Notes: generated by a model not told the origin, from the letters alone. A stretch of 51,559 nt of DNA from Acidobacteriota bacterium (GCA_021780215.1 JAJXZD010000165.1:1-51559); one strand, 5' to 3'. Shown: positions 27,233 through 36,608, counted from the stretch's first letter. Numbers and translations are program-made.

Positions 27233-28045
27233 ATGAAGAGCCGTTGGCTCTACCCCTTCGTTACCCACATCCTGCTGATCGCGGCTCTGGGATTGGCAAC
27301 CGCCGCGCGGGGACAGCAACCAGCTCCGGCGAACCCCGAATCGTCGCCAACTCCCGCAAAACCGGCCCCCGCAGCCGCGGTCAAGACCATCGAAATTCCA
27401 ACCGGCACTCACATTCCGCTCGTGTTGCACAACGCGATCTCCACCAAGAGCGCGCGCCCCGGGGACCCCGTCTATTTTGAGACGCTCTTTCCGGTGATGA
27501 TCGGCGGGCGCGTCGTGATCCCCGTTGGATCCTATGTCAGCGGCGAGGTCACGCAGGCAAAGCGCCCCGGGCGGGTCAAGGGACGCGGGCAGTTGATGAT
27601 TAAGCTGACCACGATGATCCTGCCCAATGCCTATATGGTCCGTCTGAACGCCGTACCCGGCGGCGAGGCTGGAACCGGCGGCGGAGAAACGGTGAACAAC
27701 GAGGGGAAAATTGTCGGCGATAGTGACAAGACCTCTGACATCGGCATGGTGGTCAGCACCACAGCGGCCGGGACAGGTGTGGGAGCGGGCGTCGGGGCGG
27801 CCTCCGGCAACATCGGCAAGGGCGCGTCAATCGGCGCAGTTGCCGGAGCGGCGGCAGGCCTCGCCGGAGTTCTGCTCTCCCGTGGTCCGGATGCAGAGCT
27901 TCCACGAGGAACCACGCTCGACGCGGTTCTGGACCACCCCTTGTACTTGGAGGCGGACAAAGTCAATTTCACCAGCCCCGGACAGGCCTCCACACTCGCC
28001 GGACCTCCCAACCGCGAGCCTCAACGCTACAAGGTCCCTTTTTGA
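27233..28045 (+). CDS. Secreted protein with VirB10/TrbI-like domain and glycine zipper
   Basis: The 270-residue protein has a signal peptide (HILLIAALGLATAARGQ), a Pro/Ala-rich linker, then a beta-rich domain. The segments IPTGTHIPLVL, ARPGDPVYFET and GGRVVIPVGSYVSGEV resemble the C-terminal beta-barrel of VirB10/TrbI. A Gly/Ala zipper (about 175-230, GVGAGVGAASG onward) could span a membrane or oligomerise. No other type IV secretion genes are nearby, so a conjugation role is unlikely. Similar stand-alone proteins occur in Acidobacteria (from memory). The ATG at 27233 is preceded by GAGGG; it is divergent from the hybrid kinase. Confidence 0.75.
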   Translation: MKSRWLYPFVTHILLIAALGLATAARGQQPAPANPESSPTPAKPAPAAAVKTIEIPTGTHIPLVLHNAISTKSARPGDPVYFETLFPVMIGGRVVIPVGSYVSGEVTQAKRPGRVKGRGQLMIKLTTMILPNAYMVRLNAVPGGEAGTGGGETVNNEGKIVGDSDKTSDIGMVVSTTAAGTGVGAGVGAASGNIGKGASIGAVAGAAAGLAGVLLSRGPDAELPRGTTLDAVLDHPLYLEADKVNFTSPGQASTLAGPPNREPQRYKVPF

Positions 28046-28071
28046 TATGGTGTCTCTTCCTTGGCATGCCC

Positions 28072-28097
28072 TGCGCCCTGCAAATCCGGCGGGCGCA
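28072..28097. terminator. Hairpin between convergent genes, possible terminator
   Basis: TGCGCCC (28072-28078) pairs perfectly with GGGCGCA (28091-28097) around a 12-base loop in the 71-bp gap between two convergent genes. The location fits a terminator acting on both sides, but no U-tract follows. Confidence 0.35.
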
Positions 28098-28116
28098 CGG
28101 CAAGTGTCGGGCGAGG

Positions 28117-31100
28117 CTAGCTCGCAGCCAGAAAAGAGCGCACGCTGCGGCGGCTGCGTTCGAGCGGACTGGATTCCCGGAGCAAATTCCCCATCTGAAC
28201 GAGCAGCTTGCGTAGTCTGGAGCGGGCCTCGAGGTCTATCTCGACTACCTCGAAGATGCGGGCCTGCGCGTTCGCGTCGCGGACTACGGTCTGCGCCTTG
28301 ATGTCACTGGTGGTGCCGCTGATTCGTAATTCAACCAAACTGCCCGGATGCAGGCTCTGATGGCTTAGAGCCACTCCGCCGCCGAGGGCCATCTCCGGAA
28401 TCTGCAGGCGGCGGTTCTCCTTGAGATTGCTGGTCGCGGCATCGACCGGCCGCTCCAGCCGAAGCCGCGGATAGCGCCGCTGGCGAAGGCACGCGGTGTT
28501 CTGGTCGCTCTCGAGAATATCCATCGAAAGTTCTGCGATGTTCAATCCGCTGTTCGGAATAAAGCTGTTGGCCCACTCGGGATCTATTCGGCGAAGCGCC
28601 TGCGTCGCCACCAGGCGCAGCTCAACGACGTGCGCCCAGCGCCAAGCCTTTCGCGCCGAGGCAACTTTCCGAAGGATCGCCTCCCCGCCCGCGGTCCGCA
28701 ACCGCCCGAGCGCCTCGATGGCCTTCAGCCGCAGATATTCCGAGGAGCCGCGCGGGATATCTCCTTCGGCGATGCGCAACAGGCGCATGTCCGCCGATTT
28801 TTCTCCCGCCATGCCGATCTCATCAATGGCCAGAGGACGAATCGTGGCCTCGAGCGTGTCGAACACGGCCAAGAGCAGCCGTCCCCGCTCAGGGACACCG
28901 CAGGCGGCGATCTGCCGCACCACGCGGTCGTGCGCGGTCCACCTCCATTCGCGCATCTTTTCCGGAAGCATCCGCTCCAGATTCTCCGCGTCGAGACGCG
29001 CCAGAATGCCCACCACATCCACCGCCTCATTCAAACTGCCCCGCTCGAACTGACGCTGCAAATGCTCGAGCCCCTCGGGCCCGAGCGAATGCATCATGGA
29101 GACCAGGAGTTCCGCATCCTGGCGGATTCCGGCTCGCGAAAACCGCGTCGCAATCTGTCCGGCGGAAGCCTTCGGAATCCGGCGCAGCAGATCCTGCAAT
29201 CCCTTGGGGACTTCTCCGGAGCGCAGCGATTCTTCGATGAATTCCGGCAGTCGGTCCTCGACGGCAATTCGCGGCCGCAGGCTCTCGCCGGCCCCCGGCC
29301 GCTCCGCCTCGACGTAGTCAACCATTTCGACGGAACGCTGTATCGCCGCGTACGAGCGGTTCCGGGCCGCCTCCTGGGACAGGCGGACCAGCGCCGCTCC
29401 CAGCAGGCTCTGCAGTTCGGGATTTTTCTCCTCTGCCAGCAGCAAGCCTGTTTCCCGGATGGTCTCGATGAGGAGTTTTTCGTCCGTCTTCATGTAGAGC
29501 CCGGCAAGCTCCGCCAATCCCAGAGCCGTCTGGCGCCGGGCGTCGGCCTTCTCGGATTTGATGCCGGCGGCGTAGTTGCGCAGGATGTTCTCAACTGCGG
29601 CCTTTTCATCGCGAGAGAGAAGTCCCTCGATATATTCGCGCGCCTTGGCCGGAGGAACGCACCAAGCGTCGGAAGACTCGAGTACGGACTTTTTCTTTTC
29701 CTCCGGCACTTGCGACCAGAATTCCTTCGCCAGCATCTCGAGGTGCGACTGAACCGGAATGCCCGCGCGGGTCATCCGCTCTTCGTATACGCCGAGGACC
29801 TTCCGCAATCCATCCAGCTCCTGGTTCATCTCATCCAGGACCTGACCCACTGCGTTGACTTTCATGTCGCCCCGCTCATAGCTCTCAAGAGCGAAGCGGA
29901 CCGCAATGTGTTCAGCGAGCTTGAGCAAGGTGGGCCGCTCGGAGGCTTCCGCCGGGCCTTGCGCGGCAAGCGCGGAGAGCGCCTGGCTCACAGTGAAGCG
30001 TGCCCGGCGAGGAAGCGTGGACAACCGGGACTGAAATGCGTTGAGGTCTATCTTTTCCTTCCGCGCATCGCTGGTCCGCGCAATCTGTGCCAGCACCTGC
30101 AAGATCCCCTGCAGTTCGTCCTCGTGAAGCTTCATCAAGCCGGTTTCCACAATCGTGCCGCCCGGACTGCGAGCGGTCCGCCCACTTCGGATTCCGGCAG
30201 ATGCCTTGGCCCAACGACTGGTCTGGTCCGCTGCCGAATCGCCTGCCCCGCCGCTGAGCCTCCAACTGCGGGAGCCAGGAGCACCTTCGGGCTCCATCCG
30301 CTGACCATCCGCACCTATATGATCGGAATTGCCCGTTATCCCTGCTCCGCCTGAGCCGCCCGCCAAACGCATCACTCCGGAGCCGTCACCTTGTCCCGCT
30401 CCATGAACGCCATTGCCAGTCCCGATCCCAGAAGCAGGGCTTTGCAGGACGGAACCGCTCTGCCCAGAAATAGAAGCGCCCGCAGGCCCGTCCCCTGGTT
30501 TCAGCCAAAACCCACCCGCGCTCGGATCAACCGGGGTTCCGTTGCCACTTCCGCCAACAATGTTCCATCCGCCCGATGGCCCACTCCCAACCGAGCCAGG
30601 AGCTCCTTGGATTGACGTCACCGGTCCTTCAACGGCCGCTCCGCCGGGCATGCCTCCCATGGCACTCGCATTCCCGACGACTAACTCAGAGCCACCTCCG
30701 GAATAACCGAATGGCACCGGGCCATCGCCTGGTGCGCCCCCGGCCGCTCCGGAGCCGCTATTGCCGCGCCCGCCACGAGCCTCTGTCCCCGGGCCGCCGT
30801 GGCCATAGCCGCTTCCGCCTCCAGCACCCCCTCCGCTTCCCACGCTGCCGCCGGGGTAGCCGCCGCCGGATAGACCTGCGCCTTTGCCGGGCCATCCTGG
30901 GCCCGAGCCTGGGGCGCCACCGATGCCCGGACCGCCGTTTCCGTACCCTCCGCCGCCACTTCCCGGGCCGCCAGGCCCGGCGCCTCCGCCTGCTCCCTGC
31001 GCGCCCTTGATTCCCTCGGCAGCCACAATCAGTTGCAGGAGCTTTTCCGGATCATTCAAGAGGGCGTCTGTCTGCTCCGAACTCATTCCCAAGGTGCGGG

Positions 31101-31590
31101 CGGCGATATGCGCGGCGACTGTGGATTTTGCGACGGACGAATCCGCCGGCACGAAGCAGACTTCATTCACATGAATATTGGGGTCTCCCTGCAGCGCGGC
31201 CTTGAGCTGCTCGGCCAACTGCACTGGCTTTGATCCGGAATTGGTTGGGAATCCGCGCACAAAACGGGCCAGGCTGGCCTGTGTCACTTTGGGAGAAAAG
31301 TGAATGCTGGCAATCCCGGCGGCGGACAGCATCTGCGCAAAGCTTTTTTCCGAAGCAGCGGATTCCAGGGGCGTGCCATCTAGAAGGAGCTGCTCTCCGG
31401 AAACCGCGAGGAGGAGGCCCGCTCCGTTGTCCGACCCGAGCGCGGTGCGTAACTCGTTCCAGGCCGTTTCGTACTGCTTGGCCGTGCGGGGGTGTCCGAA
31501 ATCGTACATGCGGGCAAACTTCAGCAGAATGTTCAGGCTGCGGATAAACGCGCGCGCCGCGATCGCTCGAGTTTGGGCATTCTCAGCCAT
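28117..31590 (-). CDS. Large HEAT-repeat protein with Gly-rich linker and C-terminal PilZ-like domain
   Basis: The 1157-residue cytosolic-looking protein has three parts. Residues 1-190 are helical (LLKFARMYDFGHPRTAKQYE onward), resembling the N-terminal module of some HD-domain signalling proteins. Residues 195-480 form a Gly/Ser/Pro/Ala linker of low complexity (about 30151-31008 in DNA). From 485 there are helical HEAT-like repeats. A PilZ-like end contains RRYPRLRL (RxxxR, the c-di-GMP-binding arginines), but EMALGGG replaces the second motif (D/N)xSxxG, so c-di-GMP binding is uncertain. There is no signal peptide. The function is unknown; a scaffold coupling c-di-GMP or motility signals is one possibility. 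Confidence 0.8.
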   Translation of the reverse strand: MAENAQTRAIAARAFIRSLNILLKFARMYDFGHPRTAKQYETAWNELRTALGSDNGAGLLLAVSGEQLLLDGTPLESAASEKSFAQMLSAAGIASIHFSPKVTQASLARFVRGFPTNSGSKPVQLAEQLKAALQGDPNIHVNEVCFVPADSSVAKSTVAAHIAARTLGMSSEQTDALLNDPEKLLQLIVAAEGIKGAQGAGGGAGPGGPGSGGGGYGNGGPGIGGAPGSGPGWPGKGAGLSGGGYPGGSVGSGGGAGGGSGYGHGGPGTEARGGRGNSGSGAAGGAPGDGPVPFGYSGGGSELVVGNASAMGGMPGGAAVEGPVTSIQGAPGSVGSGPSGGWNIVGGSGNGTPVDPSAGGFWLKPGDGPAGASISGQSGSVLQSPASGIGTGNGVHGAGQGDGSGVMRLAGGSGGAGITGNSDHIGADGQRMEPEGAPGSRSWRLSGGAGDSAADQTSRWAKASAGIRSGRTARSPGGTIVETGLMKLHEDELQGILQVLAQIARTSDARKEKIDLNAFQSRLSTLPRRARFTVSQALSALAAQGPAEASERPTLLKLAEHIAVRFALESYERGDMKVNAVGQVLDEMNQELDGLRKVLGVYEERMTRAGIPVQSHLEMLAKEFWSQVPEEKKKSVLESSDAWCVPPAKAREYIEGLLSRDEKAAVENILRNYAAGIKSEKADARRQTALGLAELAGLYMKTDEKLLIETIRETGLLLAEEKNPELQSLLGAALVRLSQEAARNRSYAAIQRSVEMVDYVEAERPGAGESLRPRIAVEDRLPEFIEESLRSGEVPKGLQDLLRRIPKASAGQIATRFSRAGIRQDAELLVSMMHSLGPEGLEHLQRQFERGSLNEAVDVVGILARLDAENLERMLPEKMREWRWTAHDRVVRQIAACGVPERGRLLLAVFDTLEATIRPLAIDEIGMAGEKSADMRLLRIAEGDIPRGSSEYLRLKAIEALGRLRTAGGEAILRKVASARKAWRWAHVVELRLVATQALRRIDPEWANSFIPNSGLNIAELSMDILESDQNTACLRQRRYPRLRLERPVDAATSNLKENRRLQIPEMALGGGVALSHQSLHPGSLVELRISGTTSDIKAQTVVRDANAQARIFEVVEIDLEARSRLRKLLVQMGNLLRESSPLERSRRSVRSFLAAS

Positions 31591-31684
31591 GACGAATGGA
31601 AAATGGCTTGTTCAGCTGTAACTGTAGACGACGCAATAGAATGAGGCAATGGTACGAGCGTTCTAATCATACTAGTGAGGGATC

Positions 31685-32455
31685 CTATCCCTTTTGTAGG
31701 CCGGAGGTTCTAGGAAGGGGCAGGACATCGAACCTCTCTAGCCAAGGCTCAATCTCCCGCACATGGCTGAGGATGACAGCGGCGCCATGTTGCCTTAATG
31801 CGGCGCTACGCTCCCTTTGGGCATGCCCGTGGGCTGCGACTATCCCGACGAAGGAGACCTCCGCCGAACGCGCCGCGATGGCATCGTCGATGTTGTCACC
31901 GACATAGACAACAGTCTGCGGATCCCTCCCGGCCAGAATCTTCAAAATCCCCTCTGGGTCCGGCTTAGGGCGTGAGACGTCCTCGGCAGTCACTACGCCG
32001 CCAAAAAACTCCCGCACACGGTTTCGATCCAGTGTGTAGTCCAATTCCCGCCGGACACGTCCTGTGAAGAGGGCCAACTCGTACCGGCGAGCCAGGCGGC
32101 GCAGAGCGGCGCGCGTTAAGAGCCATTTTTCATGCGCCACGTTGCCCGTTCGCCCGTTCCGCCCCCAATACAGCTCCACAAATTTGCGCTTCACTTCGTC
32201 ATAGCTGTAATTTCCGCCGAGCGATTGCACCCAGGCAGTCGAGAGTTTCCAATCGTCGTTGAAGCCCGACCGGCTTTTCCACTGCTGCAACTCCTGGCGC
32301 GTGACGCGTTTGCGGGTGAAAAACCGAACCGTCTCAAGCGTGGTGCGGTGAAACGAGCCGCGCACATCCACCAGGACACCGTCAACATCGAAGATGATCG
32401 TCTTGACCGGGAGATCGGACGCTTGGGATTTGGCCTTGGACACTTTTGTGCGCAC
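31685..32455 (-). CDS. HAD-superfamily hydrolase (phosphoglycolate-phosphatase-like)
   Basis: The product has about 256 residues. Motif I is FDVDGVLVD (nucleophile and acid/base Asp), motif II is LALFTGR, the motif III Lys lies in SRPKPDPEG, and motif IV is VGDNIDDAIAA. The cap inserted after motif I (RRELQQW-like helices, FNDDW) matches subfamily IA. The start is uncertain: GTG at 32455 lies seven bases after the arginase-like stop, while later GTG codons are possible. The long open frame upstream is a shadow of the previous gene. The substrate is probably a small phosphorylated metabolite. Confidence 0.83.
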   Translation of the reverse strand: MRTKVSKAKSQASDLPVKTIIFDVDGVLVDVRGSFHRTTLETVRFFTRKRVTRQELQQWKSRSGFNDDWKLSTAWVQSLGGNYSYDEVKRKFVELYWGRNGRTGNVAHEKWLLTRAALRRLARRYELALFTGRVRRELDYTLDRNRVREFFGGVVTAEDVSRPKPDPEGILKILAGRDPQTVVYVGDNIDDAIAARSAEVSFVGIVAAHGHAQRERSAALRQHGAAVILSHVREIEPWLERFDVLPLPRTSGLQKG

Positions 32456-32462
32456 GCGGAAA

Positions 32463-33566
32463 TCAGGAATGGGAATCGTCGGGATCGCTGGCTGTTTCGG
32501 CAAGTCCGCCTTCTGAGTGCTCCTCATTCGAGGCCGTTTCATTCTCATGCGTTTCGGCAGGCCGGGCTTCCTCAGCCCCTGCGACTTGCGCCGAGGCTTT
32601 CTGCGGAGCGGGTTCCGGCGCGCCTGCCGTTGCGGACGTGGGTGCGGAGGGGAACGCTCGCCGACGCTTCTCGAGCATTTCGACGAGAAGATCCACCACC
32701 TGTTTTGCTCCGCGGCCGTCGGCATCGCGCGCAGGGTTGTAAGCAGCCACGCTGATCGCCGCAAGATGCTTCTGCGAGGCAAAAACGGCCAGCGCTTCGC
32801 GCACAGCGTCTGCGGACAATCCGCCTGCGCCCGGATCGTCCGTCGCCTCAAAACCGGCGATCACATCCACGCCCAAATGCAAAATCAATTCGCCACTGCT
32901 CCCGTGGATCCGCTCAACGGCCTCTTTCGCCGCGGCCGCTGTCCCCATCCGCATAATCTGCGCCGCGGAATAGCTGCGAAGCGGCACCCGCCCGAGCGTC
33001 TGCTCCTCCGCCGGGTCCATACGCTCCACGCCAAACAGCGCCAGGTCCGGATCGCGAATCAGGGGCGGCTCGCCCCAAAAGCGAACCACTTCGGCCGCGC
33101 CGCGTCCCGTGGCATGCGAGACCGTCATGCCGTCGAGGGAGCCGGTTGTGGTATTCGCCGGGGTGTGCAAGTCCGCGTCGCGATCCATGTAGATCATCGC
33201 CGCATGCCGGAAATACCGGCGCACCCCCGCGATGATCGCCAGCACGGGAAAGCAGTCGCCGGCGAGAACCAGCGGCAGCGCTCCGGACTTCACGGCCAGC
33301 TCGACGCGTGGTTTCAGGGATTCGATCGCCGCCAGCACACGCTGGATATTGCGGGCGCGGGGATTCTCTTCATCCGGTGCAAACAGCCGCGGCGGATCGT
33401 CGCCGAGATCGGTCACCTGGTAGCCAGCTTGCCGAAGGCGTTCCGCCAATCTCGCGGCGCGAAGAGCGGCCGGGGCATTCTCGCGCCCCGCGGACATTGC
33501 GGCCGCACTGCTGGGCGAGCCCAGAAGGGCAATCTGATCCGGCTGGCGGACAATCTTGACCGCCAC
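32463..33566 (-). CDS. Arginase-fold protein with altered metal ligands
   Basis: The 367-residue protein follows the ureohydrolase layout, but the manganese sites are changed. The GGDHS position is AGDCF (Cys105 for His). The DAHAD position is DRDAD (128-132; Asp130 for His). The DVDxxDP position is LGVDV (Gly232 for Asp, Asp234 kept). Residues 305-367 are a low-complexity acidic tail. The GTG start at 33566 is supported by AAGGAG seven bases upstream. The gene lies between ispH and the HAD gene in one tight unit. It is either a noncatalytic relative, a different-metal enzyme, or a new hydrolase; calling it arginase would overstate the evidence. Confidence 0.75.
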   Translation of the reverse strand: MAVKIVRQPDQIALLGSPSSAAAMSAGRENAPAALRAARLAERLRQAGYQVTDLGDDPPRLFAPDEENPRARNIQRVLAAIESLKPRVELAVKSGALPLVLAGDCFPVLAIIAGVRRYFRHAAMIYMDRDADLHTPANTTTGSLDGMTVSHATGRGAAEVVRFWGEPPLIRDPDLALFGVERMDPAEEQTLGRVPLRSYSAAQIMRMGTAAAAKEAVERIHGSSGELILHLGVDVIAGFEATDDPGAGGLSADAVREALAVFASQKHLAAISVAAYNPARDADGRGAKQVVDLLVEMLEKRRRAFPSAPTSATAGAPEPAPQKASAQVAGAEEARPAETHENETASNEEHSEGGLAETASDPDDSHS

Positions 33567-33613
33567 TCACACGCTCCTTGCGGCGGATTCCCCGGAGCTG
33601 CGCCTCGCCGGGT

Positions 33614-34597
33614 TCACTTTGCGGCGACTCCCTGGCGGGCGGCCAGCTCTGGTGGAATCACGAAGCGCACATCTTCTCGAATCAGCTCGAGATCGCGATG
33701 GTTGGTAAATCCGAAGCTCGAAAGCCGCTGGCTCACCTGCTCGACCAGAATTTCCGGCGCCGAGGCGCCCGCGGTAAGCCCCAAGCGGCGCACTCCATCG
33801 AACCACGATGCGTCCACGTCGTTGGCATCCTCAATCAGCCGGGCCGCGACGCCGGCCCGCTTGGCCACTTCCACCAGGCGGTTCGAATTCGAGCTGTTGG
33901 CCGAGCCGACAACCAGGATCAATTCCACTTCGCGGCTCAGCGCTTCGACCGCCTCCTGCCGGTTCTGCGTGGCATAGCAGATGTCGTCTGATGCAGGCCC
34001 GGCGATCTCTGGAAAACGCTCGCGCAACCGAGCAACGATTTCCTGGGTATCGTAGAGCGAAAGCGTGGTCTGCGTGAGAAACGCCAAGCGCGAGGGGTCC
34101 GGCACTTGCAATTTGTCCGCTTCCTCGACGCTGCCGACGACCACGGTCCGGTCCGGCGCCTCGCCCGAGGTGCCCACAATTTCCTGATGGTCTCGATGCC
34201 CGATGAGGATGAGCGTCCGCCCTTCGCGGGCGAACTTGAGCGCTTCGAGATGCACCTTGGTCACCAGCGGGCAGGTGGCATCAATCACGCGCAGTTCTCG
34301 CTCCTTGGCTTCGGCACGGACGCGCGGAGGAACGCCGTGCGCGCTGAACACCAGCACGGCACCGACCGGCACTTCCGCAATGGCTTCGACGAAGATGGCT
34401 CCGCGCCGCCGCAATTGGTCCACCACATACCGGTTGTGCACGATCTCGTGGTGCACATACACCGGCCGGCCAAAAGCCTCCAGCGCGAGATCCACGATAT
34501 CTACAGCGCGCACCACACCGGCGCAAAATCCACGCGGCCGCACGCGCACCAGCGTCTTGCCCGGGCCGTTTCCACCCTCAATTTGTGTCAATGTCAA
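33614..34597 (-). CDS. ispH: 4-hydroxy-3-methylbut-2-enyl diphosphate reductase
   Basis: This enzyme performs the last MEP-pathway step, reducing HMBPP to isopentenyl and dimethylallyl diphosphate with a 4Fe-4S cluster. The three cluster cysteines are present in GFCAGV (Cys25), ATCPLV (Cys109) and ICYATQNRQ (Cys207), with the catalytic Glu in HQEIVG (Glu139). I chose TTG at 34597 (327 residues), because AAGGAG lies about six bases upstream of it. The longer reading starts with another TTG (34612) that would put the Shine-Dalgarno sequence inside the coding region. It heads the three-gene unit with the arginase-like and HAD genes. Confidence 0.95.
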   Translation of the reverse strand: MTLTQIEGGNGPGKTLVRVRPRGFCAGVVRAVDIVDLALEAFGRPVYVHHEIVHNRYVVDQLRRRGAIFVEAIAEVPVGAVLVFSAHGVPPRVRAEAKERELRVIDATCPLVTKVHLEALKFAREGRTLILIGHRDHQEIVGTSGEAPDRTVVVGSVEEADKLQVPDPSRLAFLTQTTLSLYDTQEIVARLRERFPEIAGPASDDICYATQNRQEAVEALSREVELILVVGSANSSNSNRLVEVAKRAGVAARLIEDANDVDASWFDGVRRLGLTAGASAPEILVEQVSQRLSSFGFTNHRDLELIREDVRFVIPPELAARQGVAAK

Positions 34598-34783
34598 GGC
34601 ACTCTCCTTCAATAGTGCATCTTACCTGAAGGGGCGGTCTCCTTCCAGATGCTTTGCGCCGCGCCGGAGCACAAACCCAAACACGGGGCGGGACATCGCT
34701 GCGCCGGTCTCCAGTAAATGCGGAGGCAAAGCGCATAGGCTGGAGCGGACACCCTGCATCGCCTCTTGGTCCCAAACGGACCA

Positions 34784-36463
34784 TCACCGGGCGGCAAACG
34801 CCAGCAGCACGTTGCCGGGCATGGCGCCAAAGCCCGGATATCCCGAGACGACAAACATCATGCCGCCAGCAATCACAGGACCGCCTACGTCGAGCGAACC
34901 TCCCTTGGCCGGAACTCCATTGACCGCCTGAAACGGCTGCGCCGTATCAAAGTCCCAGATGACTTTGCCGCTGCTCTCGTCATAGGCGCGGAGGTGGCCG
35001 TCAAGCGAACCGGAAAACACCGCACCGGGAATCGCGCTGATGGCCTGGGATTGCGCCGGGCTGCACGGCCGGCGATCTCCGCAGCCGGGAGCCGGCGTCT
35101 TCCAGAGAAGCGCTCCGGTATCTGCTCGGTAAGCGGAGATGCCGCCACCCTTCGTGGGATCAATTCCCCGCATTCCCGGCAGGAAGGAAAGATCGGAGAC
35201 GGCCACGTAAAACCGGCTGCCGTCCGTCGCCGGCCCCCACTGCACTCCTCCGAGCAGGCCCCCCGCCCCGGCGCGCTGGTGCCACAGCAGGCGCCCACCG
35301 TCGTCAGGATCCACCGCGTAGACCAGCCCACTCTTCTGCCCAAGCAGGAGAACGCGCTTCCCCGACGGCAATTTCACCAGAATGGGCGAGGCGCCCAGGT
35401 CGAATTCGGGAACACTGGGCGGGGCGCAATTCGCGGCGGGGGGATTGCCGCACTCGATGCGGTAGATGTCCTCCTTCGAAAATTGATGGGACCAGAGCAG
35501 CTTGCCGGTGGTCATATCGAGCGCGACAACCGCGTCGCTGGTGGCCGTGTGCGGTGCGGAATAATTGTCTCCCGTGCCCACGTAGACGCGATGCCGCTCT
35601 GCATCAAGCGTGGGCGAGGACCAGATGGCCATTCCGGAGGGGCCGAGAATCGTGCGCCCGTCCGGCGTCTTTCCCTGGGGCGAGGGTGCATCCGCAGCCA
35701 TGTACGTCTTCCATATTGTCTTGCCTGTGGCAGCGTCAACGGCCACCACGTTGCCGCGAAAAGTGCAGCATTCATACGTCGGGCGCCTGCGAAACTGCTC
35801 TTCGGCCGAGGACATGGGCACGTAAAGCCGGCCTCGCAGATAGGACGGAGTGCCCGTAATCGTGGCGGCAGGATGAGCATCAGGCTGCACGTGCCACAAA
35901 AGCTCCCCCGTGGCGGCATTGAGAGCGGTCAGTCCCCCGCCGGCGTCGCCGAAAAAGACCGCGGTCGCCGCGCCCGCCTTTCCTATCGCGATGCCGGAGC
36001 GCACCGGCTTGGGAATCGTGGTGGCCCAGAATGTGCATCCGGTCGCGGCGTCCAAGGCATAGACGGTGCCGTCATTCGCGCCCAAATATACACGCCCGCG
36101 ATAAATCGCCGGTTGCGAGCGGACCATCTTTACATTCGGGATTCCAAAAGCCCACTTGAGCTTGAGATGCGGCACGTCCCCGGCGGAAATCCCCGCCTCG
36201 TGAGCGGGCTGATAGCGCCAGTTGTCCGGATCGGGAGACCATCCGGCCCATGACGGGGCGTTGGCGGGAGACGGACTTGTCTCCGCGGGACAGCGGTCCG
36301 CAATCTGAGTCACCAGGGTGGTGGAAAACGAGGGCGAGGCAGCTCCCGGTCCGTTCTGGGGAACGCTTGCGGCTTGGCCGCCCCGAGGGGCCGCGTCAAG
36401 AGCTGTTGCCGCAGCCATCGCCAATGAGATCAATATGAAAGCCCTGAACGACTGCAAGTTCAT
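34784..36463 (-). CDS. Secreted PQQ-type beta-propeller dehydrogenase-like protein
   Basis: The 559-residue protein has a signal peptide (FILISLAMAAATALDAA). Repeated WD-like propeller strands (GxVYALDAATG, GxLTALNAATGELLW, GNVVAVDAATGKTIWK, LWSHQF) mark the PQQ-dehydrogenase/polyvinyl-alcohol-dehydrogenase fold. A vicinal cysteine pair, C232-C233 (YECCTFRG), is like the disulfide ring near PQQ in quinoprotein alcohol dehydrogenases. There is no CxxCH heme motif, so electrons would go to a separate acceptor. The ATG at 36463 is preceded by GGGAGGATT. The substrate is unknown, but periplasmic alcohol oxidation is likely. It is monocistronic on present evidence. Confidence 0.8.
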   Translation of the reverse strand: MNLQSFRAFILISLAMAAATALDAAPRGGQAASVPQNGPGAASPSFSTTLVTQIADRCPAETSPSPANAPSWAGWSPDPDNWRYQPAHEAGISAGDVPHLKLKWAFGIPNVKMVRSQPAIYRGRVYLGANDGTVYALDAATGCTFWATTIPKPVRSGIAIGKAGAATAVFFGDAGGGLTALNAATGELLWHVQPDAHPAATITGTPSYLRGRLYVPMSSAEEQFRRRPTYECCTFRGNVVAVDAATGKTIWKTYMAADAPSPQGKTPDGRTILGPSGMAIWSSPTLDAERHRVYVGTGDNYSAPHTATSDAVVALDMTTGKLLWSHQFSKEDIYRIECGNPPAANCAPPSVPEFDLGASPILVKLPSGKRVLLLGQKSGLVYAVDPDDGGRLLWHQRAGAGGLLGGVQWGPATDGSRFYVAVSDLSFLPGMRGIDPTKGGGISAYRADTGALLWKTPAPGCGDRRPCSPAQSQAISAIPGAVFSGSLDGHLRAYDESSGKVIWDFDTAQPFQAVNGVPAKGGSLDVGGPVIAGGMMFVVSGYPGFGAMPGNVLLAFAAR

Positions 36464-36608
36464 AATCCTCCCCCGGTGAACTCCGGGCCGCCGGCAAACA
36501 GAATCATTTGGCTGCCTCCGGCGAGGATTGTACTGAAATTCGGAGCGAGCGGCGGGGCTTTTTCGCGGTTTGCGCACGATGCGAGCGGATCGTGCGCCGC
36601 AATTCCGT

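Noticed and set aside
28630-30354. Long plus-strand open frame of 574 codons opposite the HEAT/PilZ gene.
   Set aside because: It is a high-GC antisense shadow; its translation is Arg/His-rich without domains, while the minus strand gives a recognisable protein.
31591-31684. Possible promoter TTGCCT-17-TACAGT upstream of the HEAT/PilZ gene.
   Set aside because: Both hexamers deviate too much from consensus to list as a feature.
32456-32851. Upstream extension of the HAD hydrolase frame to 32851.
   Set aside because: The extension is Arg/Pro-rich and lies inside the arginase-like gene; family length fits a start near 32455.
34766-36253. Plus-strand open frame of 495 codons opposite the PQQ-type gene.
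   Set aside because: No family features; the opposite strand encodes the propeller protein with signal peptide and ribosome site.
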